Shown: positions 51,607 through 61,341 of the stretch, one piece after another
Position numbering within the stretch: position 1 is the first letter of the stretch
How the letters are laid out: every line of letters begins with the position of its first letter
NCBI GenBank assembly: GCA_036397255.1
Contig: DASWJH010000097.1
Span: forward strand, 1-64,000
Source of the DNA: Nitrospiria bacterium
GTDB lineage: Bacteria; Nitrospirota; Nitrospiria; DASWJH01
Direction of reading: 5' to 3'
Length of the DNA: 64,000 nt
Notes under the pieces: model-generated
What the model was told of the DNA's origin: nothing
Seen by the model: the letters and a program-made list of their open reading frames with translations, nothing else
Databases searched by the model: none
Program-made: the position numbers and the translations under genes

Positions 51607-52740
51607 ATGACTCTTAATGATTCCCACGGCCGGCCCACCTGGGCTGAAATTAATCTGAAAGCACTGTCTAACAATATCGGGGTGGTCCGGGGGAAAGTTG
51701 GGGAGGAACGGAAAATCTTGGCGGTGGTCAAAGCCGATGCCTATGGACATGGGTTGGTTCCTGTTTCAAAAGCCCTTCTTTCAGAAAACATTCAGATGTT
51801 TGGGGTAGCCCAGTTGGACGAAGGAATTGAGCTTCGCCAAGCAGGGATTCAAATTCCCATTCTTCTCATGACAGGATTTTTGGAAAGTCAGCTAAAAGAC
51901 ATATTCCATTACCGGTTGACTCCGGTGGTCCACCATTTTGATTTGCTTTCTCCTCTTCAGCGGTTTGGCAAAAAGGCTCAGAAACCTTTTCGATTTCATC
52001 TTAAAATCGACACCGGGATGGGACGCCTGGGGATGACCCTTTCCGAATTGAAAAGGGTTGCCCAAATGCTAAAGGCTTCTCCGGAAATTTTTTTGGAAGG
52101 AATCATGACCCATTTTGCAGAGTCCGAAGGAGAGGGGGGAGGGTTTCTCAAAGAGCAAACCCATCGTTTCCTTGAGTCGGTCAACCTGGTTTTAAAAAGC
52201 GACTATCCTCATCTGATTTGCCATGCCGCCAACAGCGCAGCAATTGTTAACAGCCCCTCTTCCTATTTTCAGATGGTTCGCCCGGGAATCATGTTGTATG
52301 GATATTTGCCCCCTCCCTTAAAAGGCCTCAACCACGGGTTAATGCCGGTCATGAGTTTAAAAACAAAAATTATTCACTTAAAAAAGGTCCCGCCCCGCAC
52401 ACCTATCGGGTATGGGAGGACTTGGAAAACAAAAAGGGAGAGTCTGATTGCCACCCTGCCTATTGGGTATGCGGATGGATATCCCCGGCTGCTTTCCAAT
52501 CGAGGTTCGGTTCTCATGAGAGGGAAAAAATATCCCATCGTTGGCCGAATTTGTATGGATCTGCTGATGGTGGATGTGACCGGGATGGAACGCCCCGAAA
52601 TTGGGGAGACCGTGGTATTGATCGGTGAGGAGGAAGGAAAAAAAATTACCGCAGATGAAATAGGGATGTGGGCAGAAACCATTTCCTATGAAATTCTGTG
52701 TGGCGTCAATCGCCGGATTCCTCGGGTATACCTATCCTGA
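51607..52740 (+). CDS. alr: Alanine racemase
   Basis: This 377-residue PLP enzyme makes D-alanine for peptidoglycan. It has RPTWAEINLKALSNNI, AVVKADAYGHGLVPVSKAL with the PLP Lys, FHLKIDTGMGRLGM, and TPIGYGRTWKTKRESLIATLPIGYADGYPR with the catalytic Tyr. IVGRICMDLLMVDVT is near the end. Uppercase residues expected in the active site are present. It precedes the ACP-ligase-acyltransferase gene by 36 bp on the same strand. Confidence 0.95.
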   Translation: MTLNDSHGRPTWAEINLKALSNNIGVVRGKVGEERKILAVVKADAYGHGLVPVSKALLSENIQMFGVAQLDEGIELRQAGIQIPILLMTGFLESQLKDIFHYRLTPVVHHFDLLSPLQRFGKKAQKPFRFHLKIDTGMGRLGMTLSELKRVAQMLKASPEIFLEGIMTHFAESEGEGGGFLKEQTHRFLESVNLVLKSDYPHLICHAANSAAIVNSPSSYFQMVRPGIMLYGYLPPPLKGLNHGLMPVMSLKTKIIHLKKVPPRTPIGYGRTWKTKRESLIATLPIGYADGYPRLLSNRGSVLMRGKKYPIVGRICMDLLMVDVTGMERPEIGETVVLIGEEEGKKITADEIGMWAETISYEILCGVNRRIPRVYLS

Positions 52741-52776
52741 TGGAGGTTTTTTTTAAAAAAATAGGGAATAACAACC

Positions 52777-55605
52777 ATGGACCCGCAAACCCAAGATACT
52801 GAGATTCAGGATGTCGAACAGCACCTCCTGGATTTAATCCTGGAACTGGTGGAAGAGCTGGGCATTCAACAGGCCGTCCGGTCTGTTTCCCTGGATGCTG
52901 CTTTGGATCGGGATTTGGGTTTGGGGAGCCTGGAGCGTGTTGAACTTTTTATTCGGGTGGAAACTGCTTTTTCCATTCGTATCCCCGATCGGGGCATGGC
53001 TGAGGTCAATACCCCCCGTGATTTGCTGCAAACCCTTCTAGAGGCAAAAACGTCCAATGAAAAATTCAAGGTGGGGCATCGGGCTTCTATTGGAAGGTCT
53101 GTCCTCTCCCCCGGCCAGGCGACTTCGCTAGATGAAGTGCTTCGTCGTTTTGCATTGGGAGAACCCCGCCGGCCTCATATTTTCCTCCAGAATGAAGAAG
53201 GGGGAGAGGAGGTCATTACTTACGGAAAACTTTTTGAAACCGCTTCGGAAGTTGCCAATGGACTTTTGGACCGTGGGTTAAAACGGGGAGAAACCGTGGC
53301 CATTATGCTTCCCACGGGGAAAGAATTTTTCTCATCTTTTTTTGGGGTTTTATTGGCCGGGGGGATCGTGGTCCCCATTTATCCGCCCTACAAGGCGGAC
53401 CGAATCGAAGAGTATGCGAGCCGCCAGGCACGAATTCTAAAAAATGCGGACATACGGTTTTTGGTGACCTTTCAAAAAGTGGAGGCCCTGGGACATATTT
53501 TGCGTCCTTTTATCCCTTCCTTAAAGGAGGTCATGACCGTTGAAAAACTTTCAACTTCTAAAACCACTTTTTCCTTTTCTCCTAATCAGAGTTGGGAGGG
53601 TGCGCTGATTCAATATACATCCGGAAGTACCAGTGATCCGAAAGGGGTTCTTCTCGCCCATGAAAATGTTCTTTCCAATATCCAAGCCATCGGAAAAGCC
53701 GGGCAGATTTCCCCGATGGACATCGGAGTCAGTTGGCTTCCCCTCTATCACGATATGGGTTTGATTGGATCCTGGCTGTGTTGCCTTTATTATGGGATTC
53801 CCATCACGGTTCTTTCTCCATTTGCATTCTTAACCCGACCGGAGCGTTGGCTTTGGGCGATTCATTACCACCGCGCAACCCTGTCCGCTGCTCCCAATTT
53901 TGCCTATGAGCTGTGTGTCAGAAGAATAGAGGATAAAGACATTGAAGGACTCGATTTAAGTTCCTGGCGCCTTGCCTTTAATGGAGCAGAGGCCATCAGT
54001 CCGGATACCCTTTCCAAGTTTACGGATCGTTTTGGCCCTTATGGGTTCCGGCCAGAGACCTTTTTCCCGGTTTATGGTTTGGCAGAGGCCTCCGTGGCAT
54101 TAACTTTTCCTCCAGTGGGCAGGCTTCCCAGGGTGGATTCGATTTCACGGGAGGGGTTTCAAACCCATCAGCGCGCAGAACCGGTTGGTTTATCGGAAAA
54201 TACCCCTTTGAAATTTATTTCCTGCGGGGTTCCTCTTCCCGGACATGAAATCCGAATTGTTGATCTTCAGGGTAAAGAGTTGGGGGAGCGTCAAATTGGA
54301 TCCCTTCATTTTAGGGGCCCTTCAGGCATGAAAGGATATTTTCAATCTCCAGAGGCAACCCAGTCTGTATTTCATGAGGGTTGGTGGGATACTGGAGATT
54401 TGGCCTACCGGGCCGATGGAGAGCTCTTCATCACCGGAAGGAAAAAAGATGTCATTATTAAAGCTGGACGGAACATTTATCCTCAGGAGATTGAAGAGAT
54501 TGCCAGTGACGTTCCGGGAATCCGGCGGGGGTGTGTCGCAGCCTTTGGGGTGTCGGAGCAACGGCTTGGAACCGAACGGATCGTGGTGGTTGCGGAAACC
54601 CGGGAAACCGATCGAGAAAAACGGGAAACGATCTCTGCTCGGGTTGTGGAACTGGTTTCTGATAACATGGGTATTCCCCCCGATGTGGTTCTTTTGATCC
54701 TGCCCGGAGCCATCCCGAAAACCTCCAGTGGAAAACTGAGGCGGGCGTCTTGCCGGGAATTTTATATCCAGGGGAAATTGCTTCGCTCTCCCCATCCGGT
54801 TTGGTTCCAAATTGCTAAATTATGCCTTAACAGTCTCTTATCATGGGTGAAAAACGGTTTCGGGGCCATCGGTCGGTATGGGTATGCGGCTTATGTGGGG
54901 TTGGCCTTGTGTATCACTGTGCCCCCGGTTTGGTTCCTTATTTTTATTTTCCCGAGGAAGCAAGCGGCCTCTTGGTTGTCACACGTTTGGGCAAAAGGGT
55001 TTTTAAAAAGTATCGGGTGCCCCCTTTCGGTCAAAGGGAAAGAACATTTGGGCAAAGCCACTCCGATGGTTCTGGTTTCCAATCATGCCAGTTACCTGGA
55101 CGCGGTTGTCCTCATGGCGATTTTACCACCTGGTTTTCTTTTTGTGGCTAAATATCAATTACTCCGTGCCCCGATTATCCGAACGGTGATTCAAAGAGTG
55201 GGGCACATTACAGTGGATCGTGAAGATCTATCCAAAAGTGTTTCGGATGCCAAAAAGATTGAAGATGCCCTTCGGGCAGGATCATCCGTCCTGATTTTCC
55301 CGGAAGCGACCTTTACGCCGGTTACCGGATTGAGACCCTTCAAGTTAGGGGCGTTTAAAGTAGCGGCTGAAACCTCCCGGCCGGTCTGTCCCATTTCGAT
55401 CCATGGGACACGGTATATCCTCTGGGGGGACCAATGGGTGCCGAGGCGGGGGTCTATTTCAGTGGTGATTGGAGAACCGATTATTCCTCGGGAGAATAGC
55501 TGGCGGGAGATCACCCGGCTTCGGGATTTGGTGAAGTTCGAGATTGCCAAACACTGCGGGGAGAATCCGTTGAATTTGGTGGGGATGGGCCCCCCTACCT
55601 CTTAG
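52777..55605 (+). CDS. Three-domain acyl-lipid protein: ACP, AMP-dependent ligase, PlsC acyltransferase
   Basis: The 942 residues combine an acyl-carrier domain at about 12-92, with the phosphopantetheine Ser51 in LGLGSLERVEL, and a fatty-acyl-AMP ligase at about 125-660, with IQYTSGSTSDPKG (278-290), FPVYGLAEASVAL and DVIIKAGRNIYPQEIE. One or two membrane segments (about 700-730) follow, then a 1-acylglycerol-phosphate acyltransferase domain at about 740-925, with NHASYLDAV (from 769) and FPEATFT (841-847, with Ala where Gly is usual). The order suggests that a fatty acid is activated, loaded on the built-in ACP and passed to a lipid acceptor at the membrane. Similar ligase-PlsC proteins (Aas) recycle lysophospholipids, but the N-terminal ACP is a different arrangement. 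Confidence 0.88.
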   Translation: MDPQTQDTEIQDVEQHLLDLILELVEELGIQQAVRSVSLDAALDRDLGLGSLERVELFIRVETAFSIRIPDRGMAEVNTPRDLLQTLLEAKTSNEKFKVGHRASIGRSVLSPGQATSLDEVLRRFALGEPRRPHIFLQNEEGGEEVITYGKLFETASEVANGLLDRGLKRGETVAIMLPTGKEFFSSFFGVLLAGGIVVPIYPPYKADRIEEYASRQARILKNADIRFLVTFQKVEALGHILRPFIPSLKEVMTVEKLSTSKTTFSFSPNQSWEGALIQYTSGSTSDPKGVLLAHENVLSNIQAIGKAGQISPMDIGVSWLPLYHDMGLIGSWLCCLYYGIPITVLSPFAFLTRPERWLWAIHYHRATLSAAPNFAYELCVRRIEDKDIEGLDLSSWRLAFNGAEAISPDTLSKFTDRFGPYGFRPETFFPVYGLAEASVALTFPPVGRLPRVDSISREGFQTHQRAEPVGLSENTPLKFISCGVPLPGHEIRIVDLQGKELGERQIGSLHFRGPSGMKGYFQSPEATQSVFHEGWWDTGDLAYRADGELFITGRKKDVIIKAGRNIYPQEIEEIASDVPGIRRGCVAAFGVSEQRLGTERIVVVAETRETDREKRETISARVVELVSDNMGIPPDVVLLILPGAIPKTSSGKLRRASCREFYIQGKLLRSPHPVWFQIAKLCLNSLLSWVKNGFGAIGRYGYAAYVGLALCITVPPVWFLIFIFPRKQAASWLSHVWAKGFLKSIGCPLSVKGKEHLGKATPMVLVSNHASYLDAVVLMAILPPGFLFVAKYQLLRAPIIRTVIQRVGHITVDREDLSKSVSDAKKIEDALRAGSSVLIFPEATFTPVTGLRPFKLGAFKVAAETSRPVCPISIHGTRYILWGDQWVPRRGSISVVIGEPIIPRENSWREITRLRDLVKFEIAKHCGENPLNLVGMGPPTS

Positions 55606-55671
55606 TCTGCTCGTCATGAATGGAGGTTTAACCTTTCGGTTTAAACGTAATTTTTTCTTGGAGGCATCCGG

Positions 55672-56157
55672 ATGGATCTCAAGATGGTCACAATTGAAAA
55701 ACCTGAAGAAGTGAACCTGATTTTAGGGCAAAGCCATTTTATCAAGACGGTGGAGGATCTCCACGAGGCACTGGTGGGGACCGTTCCAGGAATAGGTTTT
55801 GGGTTGGCATTTTATGAATCCTCGGGGGATTGTTTGGTTCGTTGGTCCGGGACGGATGAGGCAATGATCACATTGGCCCAAAAAAATGCTTTGGCCCTTT
55901 CCGCGGGCCACACCTTTATCATTTTTTTAATTCCAGGGGTTTTCCCGCTTAACGTTCTCAATGCGCTAAAAAATGTTCCCGAAGTGTGTCATATTTTTTG
56001 TGCCACCTCCAATCCCGTTGAAGTGATGATTGTGGAGACGGAACAGGGGAGAGGAATTTTAGGGGTGGTGGACGGGTTGCGTCCCAAGGGTATTGAGGGA
56101 AAAGGGGGAATTCAGTGGCGAAAAGATTTTCTCCGAAAAATCGGGTATAAATTATGA
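55672..56157 (+). CDS. Adenosine-specific kinase-family protein (PF04008-like)
   Basis: This 161-residue protein matches the family by [59 protein letters not shown] and by [27 protein letters not shown]. An archaeal member was reported to bind adenosine; the role in bacteria is unclear. The gene lies alone between the ACP-ligase gene and the CBS gene on the same strand. Confidence 0.82.
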   Translation: MDLKMVTIEKPEEVNLILGQSHFIKTVEDLHEALVGTVPGIGFGLAFYESSGDCLVRWSGTDEAMITLAQKNALALSAGHTFIIFLIPGVFPLNVLNALKNVPEVCHIFCATSNPVEVMIVETEQGRGILGVVDGLRPKGIEGKGGIQWRKDFLRKIGYKL

Positions 56158-56259
56158 ACCTCCTTTAACGGTGGATTTTACCAGATGACCAAAAAAAAAT
56201 ATTCGAGTATCATTTGAGGAAAAAGCAACCCACAGGTTTTATCCGGGAAGGAGGTTTTT

Positions 56260-56685
56260 ATGTTGGGGAAAGATTTTAAAAAAGGGGATAACACGTTTCA
56301 GGAATTAACGGCGGATGCGCTGATGCAAACTGATCCGGTGAATTATGACCAAAATGTGAGTTGTCAAGCCATTGCCTCCGCTTTGGTTCTAAAACGTTCG
56401 GGTGCCATTACCATTGTGGATGATGCAAGAAAACCGGTGGGAATCGTGACGGAATATGATTTATTAAGGGCGATTAAAGAAGGGAAAGATTTAAATGAAA
56501 TTACCCCCCAGGCCATTATGACACAACCCATTGTCATTTCCGAAAAAAGCCTGGTCTCGGAAATCTTGGATACACTGGTCACCGGACATATTATCCATCT
56601 TCCCGTTGTGGATTTTCAGGAAAAATTAATTGGTTTAATTGAACGTCAGGATATCCTATCGGCTTATTTGAAGTATCAAAAATAA
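56260..56685 (+). CDS. Two-CBS-domain protein
   Basis: The 141-residue protein is made of two CBS domains: MQTDPVNYDQNVSCQAIASALVLKRSGAITIVDDARKPVGIVTEYDLLRAI and MTQPIVISEKSLVSEILDTLVTGHIIHLPVVDFQEKLIGLIERQDILSA. Such pairs bind adenine nucleotides and report energy or SAM status to a partner. No partner domain is fused. GGAAGGAGG precedes the ATG. Confidence 0.88.
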   Translation: MLGKDFKKGDNTFQELTADALMQTDPVNYDQNVSCQAIASALVLKRSGAITIVDDARKPVGIVTEYDLLRAIKEGKDLNEITPQAIMTQPIVISEKSLVSEILDTLVTGHIIHLPVVDFQEKLIGLIERQDILSAYLKYQK

Positions 56686-56734
56686 ATGGTGTTTTCCTTT
56701 CAGCCATCCCTCCCTGTTCATCTTAGAGCATAAG

Positions 56735-57745
56735 TTAGTTTTTAAAAGCCAGATTGAGAATGCGCTGAATGAGCTCATCAAAGGATATCCCGGCTTTCTG
56801 AGCCGACATAGCAAATTCCTCCTGTGCGGCCAGGCCGGGGTTGGGATTTGCCTCCAGGATGACAACGCGACCCTCTGGGGTTAAACGAAGATCAATCCGT
56901 CCATACCCTTTGATTCGGAGGACCCGGTACACCTTCTTGCAAATTCGGGCAATTTTCTCCGGTAATCCGTTGGAGAGTGTCTTTGCAAAAATGTTTTGAA
57001 TCCCCCACCTTTCCCTGTAGTCTTCATCCCATTTCGCTTTAAAAGTTGAAAACTGTGGGCGGTCATCGGGCATTTTCGAGAAGACAACTTCACGGAATGG
57101 GAAAACGGAGAGACGTTGGTTCCCTAAAATGCTTACATAGAGTTCCCTTCCATCGATAAATTCTTCGGCCATGGCTTCTTGATCCATTTTCTCATGAATG
57201 AACCTGATCCGATCTTCGAATGCCTGGTCATTTTCAACGAAGGAACCCTGGGAAATGCCGTAGGACCCTTCCTCCTGCAGGGGTTTAATGAAGAGGGGAA
57301 AGCCGAGGTTTTTGGAACGCTTGATGGCGGTCCCTCGTGGATAAATCATAAAATCAGGGAAGTCAATCCTGTGGTAGGCAAGAATTTCCTTGGACATTCC
57401 TTTATTTTTACAAAGGGTGAGGCCGGTGGGGCCACTTCCCGTATAGGGGATATCCAGCATTTGTAAAAGACTGGCCACGTTTCGTTCGTAGGCCGATTTG
57501 TTGTTAAACTGTTCCGGAAGATTGAATACCACATCGGGGGGGTGTGATTTGATTTCATCCACAATCAACCCGGGATCGTCAAAAACGCCCAGCACCCGGA
57601 CCTCATGGCCCAGCCGGTTCAGGGCATCGATCACGTCATTTTCTGTAATGCGTTCATCGGAATCCAGTTCCCCGCTGAAATCTAAATCTTTGGGGGGATG
57701 GCAAGAAATATCGAACAGGACTAAAACTTTTAGCTTTTTTTTCAT
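56735..57745 (-). CDS. ATP-grasp protein related to D-Ala-D-Ala ligase
   Basis: The 336-residue protein has the Ddl layout: NLPEQFNNKSAYERNVASLLQMLDIPYTGSGPTGLTLCKNKGMSKEIL, then FIKPLQEEGSYGIS (triphosphate loop), EEFIDGRELYVSILG and YGRIDLRLTPEGRVVILEANPNPGL, the metal-binding Glu and Asn residues. EANPNPGL differs from EVNTxPG of true Ddl, and the substrate loop differs, so it is probably a peptide or amino-acid ligase of another kind. It begins 3 bp after the metallopeptidase stop on the same strand, so the two work together. Confidence 0.82.
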   Translation of the reverse strand: MKKKLKVLVLFDISCHPPKDLDFSGELDSDERITENDVIDALNRLGHEVRVLGVFDDPGLIVDEIKSHPPDVVFNLPEQFNNKSAYERNVASLLQMLDIPYTGSGPTGLTLCKNKGMSKEILAYHRIDFPDFMIYPRGTAIKRSKNLGFPLFIKPLQEEGSYGISQGSFVENDQAFEDRIRFIHEKMDQEAMAEEFIDGRELYVSILGNQRLSVFPFREVVFSKMPDDRPQFSTFKAKWDEDYRERWGIQNIFAKTLSNGLPEKIARICKKVYRVLRIKGYGRIDLRLTPEGRVVILEANPNPGLAAQEEFAMSAQKAGISFDELIQRILNLAFKN

Positions 57746-57748
57746 TCT

Positions 57749-58801
57749 TTATTTTCTTTTAAACCTTCCCGTATGCCGGTAGTTGGAAGCCATGGCCGCA
57801 AGGTAAGCGGTAAACTCCAACCCGGATTTTTCGGGGTCGCTTCCAATTCTCAAGTCTAACTCCGCACACCGCTCGGAAATCGATCTTAAAAGACGATTAA
57901 TGGTAAATTTGGGTTCCCCTGTCCAGGTGGATACCGCATTCAGGATCGATTTTCGATTTCGCCTTAAAAAAATGGTGGCCCGTTGGGCGGAAGATGAATC
58001 AGTGGGTTCGCAAAAAAGTCTTTTCAGATCAGAATCAAAGAAATCGGGAAGATCCTCAGCATAAAACCGGCGGCGCCGCTGATAAAATTTTTTGAGCTGA
58101 GAGCGCAACCGGGAGGCATCGCAGATTTTTTTTCGGGAGACCACCAACGGAGGCGTTCCCGCCAACGCCTTCATCACTTGATCGACAAATTCCAGCTTTT
58201 CCAGAGCTTTCCAGTCTTTGTATTGATGCCTCCAATTCAGTTCAGGGGTTAACCAGATAGCAAAGGTTTCCGCAAAATCCTCTTCCGGATGGCTTTGGGC
58301 GTACCAATCATCTAAATGTTTGACGTACCTCTTGCTGAAGGGCCTGGCCCGGTAAAATTCCGAATATTCAATGGAGGGGGACCCGAAAATTTTTTGCCAT
58401 TTTTTCCTTTTACCCAACAGGTAGGCATGGTTGATGACATGGCCCATTTCGTGGCGAAGGAGCTGCATGCACCAGGTATCAGTTCCCCCTTCAACCTCCA
58501 TCATCATCCGCTCTTCAAGCTTTTCCAAGCGCGGATGAGCCAAATAAAATGGAATGGCGATGGTACAGGCGCCTTCAGGACAGAACCACTCATCCCCAAG
58601 GTAGAAAAGGGGTTTAAAGGAGATGTTTTTTGCTTCTAATTCTTTGCAAAATAATTGAATTTTTGATTCTAACTCTGTTCCATTAATTTTCAACCCAAGA
58701 TCACAAATCCGCATCTCCAGGAGTTTTTCGTCTGTTAATTGTACCCAGTCAAACTCTTTGCAGGGTTGTTCGTCTGATGGTGGCTTATTCATCTTGCCCA
58801 T
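57749..58801 (-). CDS. Putative zinc metallopeptidase
   Basis: The 350-residue protein contains LLRHEMGHVINHAY (about residues 117-130), a HExxH zinc site with the downstream Glu in EEDFAETFAIWLTPE (about 174-188), typical of a putative zinc-binding peptidase family. No signal peptide is seen, so it is cytoplasmic. It is coupled to the ATP-grasp ligase gene (3-bp gap), and its substrate may be that ligase's product. Known relatives are uncharacterised. Confidence 0.75.
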   Translation of the reverse strand: MGKMNKPPSDEQPCKEFDWVQLTDEKLLEMRICDLGLKINGTELESKIQLFCKELEAKNISFKPLFYLGDEWFCPEGACTIAIPFYLAHPRLEKLEERMMMEVEGGTDTWCMQLLRHEMGHVINHAYLLGKRKKWQKIFGSPSIEYSEFYRARPFSKRYVKHLDDWYAQSHPEEDFAETFAIWLTPELNWRHQYKDWKALEKLEFVDQVMKALAGTPPLVVSRKKICDASRLRSQLKKFYQRRRRFYAEDLPDFFDSDLKRLFCEPTDSSSAQRATIFLRRNRKSILNAVSTWTGEPKFTINRLLRSISERCAELDLRIGSDPEKSGLEFTAYLAAMASNYRHTGRFKRK

Positions 58802-58892
58802 TTTACCAAACTATGCATTATTTTGGCTAATTTAAAAGAATGACTTTCAACTTTTACCCAAAAAAGGCTGAGGTGGGAAGGTTTTCGGTTTT

Positions 58893-58921
58893 TTGCCTGA
58901 TCTTTAATCTTCGCATATAAT
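58893..58921 (+). promoter_or_regulatory. Sigma-70-type promoter for the DUF898 gene
   Basis: TTGCCT (58893-58898), 17 bases, TATAAT (58916-58921). The leader to ATG 59024 is about 95 bases. Confidence 0.7.
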
Positions 58922-59023
58922 TACTTTTAAAGTTTTGAAATAACCCAATTACAGGTTGTAGGTTTAGTCTTTGAACCCCATTTTAATTTATAATTGATTT
59001 TAAAGGGTAGGGAGGATAAGTCA

Positions 59024-60190
59024 ATGCTAATCAGTGGTATGAGATGTTCCAAATGCGGGTTTACCCAAATGTCGTCGCCTTCCTGTAAATCCTGTGGGGT
59101 CTCTATGAACGGCAAGAATGGGATGACCACCCATTCAATGGAAACTCAGACCCTTTCCATACCGGCCCCCAGACAGGAGGCTCTCGTCCCTGCTCAATCG
59201 TTTGGGGAAACTTCAGCGGATTATTTAAATGCCCAGGAGGACTCAAACCCATCCCGTCAGCTTTTTTTCTTTGGCAACGGGGGAACGTTGTTGGGAATCC
59301 ATGTGGTTAATTTTTTCCTGACCCTGATCACTTTAGGAATCTATTCTTTTTGGGGAAAGGTTAAGATTCGAAATTATCAATGGGGCCAAACCGAATTGGA
59401 GGGGGATCGTTTTGCTTACCATGGTACAGGAAAAGAACTATTAACCGGATTTTTCAAGGCCTCCCTTTTGTACATTGGGGCGGGTGCATTAATCGAGGTT
59501 TCCTCCCGGTTGCCTGGGGGAAAGCCGGTGGAGTTTGCAATCATCCTCTTCGCCGCTTTTATGATGTTGACCCTTGTCACCATTGCCATGATCGGTCCAT
59601 GGCGATACCGTTTGAGTAGAACGTCCTGGAGGGGAATCCGTTTTTCCTTCCGGGGAAGCCTCCAAGATTTTGCCAAAATTTATATCGGGGGCCTCTTTTT
59701 GATGGTGATCACCTTGGGTTTGTATTATCCTTTCCTTCAAACAAAAATTTTCGGTTTTAAAATGTCCAATGCCTGTTTTGGCAACAAAAAATTCTCTTTT
59801 GATGGAAAGGGAAAAGACCTTTTTGGAAGCTTCCTGCTGACGGTCTTATTATTGATCCCGACGTTTGGCCTTTATTGGTTTTGGTTTAAGGCTAAAATGA
59901 GACGTTATTTGTATAACCACACCGCCTTCGGTCCTGCCCGTTTGAAATCCACCGTAACAGGGGGAGGCCTATTGTGGCTTACACTGACCAATGGCCTTTT
60001 GCTGATTTTTACGCTTGGGTTTGCCTGGTCTTGGGTTTTGGTTCGAACCATTCAATTCAACTATACCTATCTGTCATTGGAAGGACCATTGAATTTGGCC
60101 TCCATTCAGCAGGAGGCCAAAGGTGCAACGGCCATGGGCGAAGGACTGGAAAGCATCTTGGACCTTGACTCGGGTTTTGAAGCCGCATGA
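59024..60190 (+). CDS. Zinc-ribbon plus DUF898 (YjgN-like) membrane protein
   Basis: ATG 59024 follows GGGAGG with good spacing, giving 388 residues. A zinc ribbon (CSKCGFTQM...CKSCGVSM, about 7-28) and a polar linker precede a DUF898 membrane domain (about 75-360). That domain repeats the pattern FFGNGGTLLGIHVVNFFLTLITLGIYSFWGKVKIRNY and FFLLTVLLLIPTFGLYWFWFKAKMRRY-like segments, with NHTAFGPARL near the end. DUF898 proteins have no firm function. It precedes an M48 peptidase gene by 20 bp and may be processed or quality-controlled with it. Confidence 0.82.
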   Translation: MLISGMRCSKCGFTQMSSPSCKSCGVSMNGKNGMTTHSMETQTLSIPAPRQEALVPAQSFGETSADYLNAQEDSNPSRQLFFFGNGGTLLGIHVVNFFLTLITLGIYSFWGKVKIRNYQWGQTELEGDRFAYHGTGKELLTGFFKASLLYIGAGALIEVSSRLPGGKPVEFAIILFAAFMMLTLVTIAMIGPWRYRLSRTSWRGIRFSFRGSLQDFAKIYIGGLFLMVITLGLYYPFLQTKIFGFKMSNACFGNKKFSFDGKGKDLFGSFLLTVLLLIPTFGLYWFWFKAKMRRYLYNHTAFGPARLKSTVTGGGLLWLTLTNGLLLIFTLGFAWSWVLVRTIQFNYTYLSLEGPLNLASIQQEAKGATAMGEGLESILDLDSGFEAA

Positions 60191-60210
60191 TTGAATGGTA
60201 AACTAAACCC

Positions 60211-61323
60211 ATGCGAGGAAAGTGGCAAGGAACCTTCCTAGACGGAAAAACCCCAAACCCTCAAAAGGTCTCGATCCGAATTATGCAAACGGGTTTGGAG
60301 ATCACGGGGGAGGAAGCAAGCGCTTTTCTTTGGCCTTTTTCCGAAATTCGCCAGACTCAAGGAAGTTATCAAGGGGAACCCGTTCGCCTTGAACGGGGCG
60401 GAGAGATTGCGGAAACCCTTCAAATCTCTGATCTTGCCTTTCTCACAGACCTGCATCAAAAGGTTCCTGGGTTAACCCTTCGTTTTCATAACCCGGGTCA
60501 ACGAAAATTAAGAGTTAAACTGACCGTTTTGGCAGGCGTGGGGGCGGTTGCACTTTCGGGGGCCCTTTACCTGTGGGGCATTCCCTCCCTGGTTTCGGTG
60601 GTGACCCCTTATGTTCCTGTCTCTTGGGAAGCTCAACTGGGGAAGGGGGTTTTTGAAGAGCTCGCCCCAGAAAAAATGAGAAGCAACGATCCAAACCTCA
60701 AAGAAGCCATTGATAAAATTTCCGATACATTATTAGCCTCGCTTAAAAACCAACCCTATTCTTTTCGAATTGCCGTTGTAGATAATGCTGCCTTTAATGC
60801 CTTAGCCGCACCGGGAGGGTATATCATTGTGTATCGGGGATTATTGGAAGAAACACAATCCGCAGAGGAATTGGCGGGTGTTCTGGCTCATGAATTTCAA
60901 CATGTATTAAAGCGACACGCAACAAAAGCCATTCTGCATTACGCTTCAACGGGAATTCTGATTGCCGCTTTGACTGGGGATGCCACCGGGGCAATGGCCT
61001 TTGGGGTGGATATTGCCCGGAGTTTTGGGATGCGGCAGTATAGTCGGCAGACGGAACGTGAAGCCGATGAAGCAGGGATGAAAATGATTTTAGAGGCGGG
61101 GATTGATCCCTCAGGGATGATCTCCTTTTTTGATTCACTTCAAAAACAGGAGAATGGGGCTCCGAATCTTATGAAATATTTCTCTACCCACCCTGAGGCG
61201 GCGGATCGGGCACAATATTTGAAATCACTGGCGGACAAATCTCAAGCGCCGGTGGTGCCGCTTTTTCAACAAGGTGAATGGGAGAAGATTAAAAATGGCT
61301 TTTCTGGTCCCGGGAGCCACTAA
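60211..61323 (+). CDS. M48 family membrane-anchored metallopeptidase
   Basis: The 370-residue protein has a small N-terminal domain (about 1-100), a membrane segment (about 105-125), and a peptidase domain with GYIIVYRGLLEETQSAEELAGVLAHEFQHVLKRHATKAIL (HExxH from 227), then the downstream zinc Glu in QTEREADEAGMKMILEAGID. The C-terminus has FSTHPEAADRAQYLKSL. Such peptidases act in envelope protein quality control (HtpX, BepA and Oma1 relatives). It is co-oriented with the DUF898 gene. Confidence 0.9.
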   Translation: MRGKWQGTFLDGKTPNPQKVSIRIMQTGLEITGEEASAFLWPFSEIRQTQGSYQGEPVRLERGGEIAETLQISDLAFLTDLHQKVPGLTLRFHNPGQRKLRVKLTVLAGVGAVALSGALYLWGIPSLVSVVTPYVPVSWEAQLGKGVFEELAPEKMRSNDPNLKEAIDKISDTLLASLKNQPYSFRIAVVDNAAFNALAAPGGYIIVYRGLLEETQSAEELAGVLAHEFQHVLKRHATKAILHYASTGILIAALTGDATGAMAFGVDIARSFGMRQYSRQTEREADEAGMKMILEAGIDPSGMISFFDSLQKQENGAPNLMKYFSTHPEAADRAQYLKSLADKSQAPVVPLFQQGEWEKIKNGFSGPGSH

Positions 61324-61341
61324 GGTAACGGTTCTGAATTA

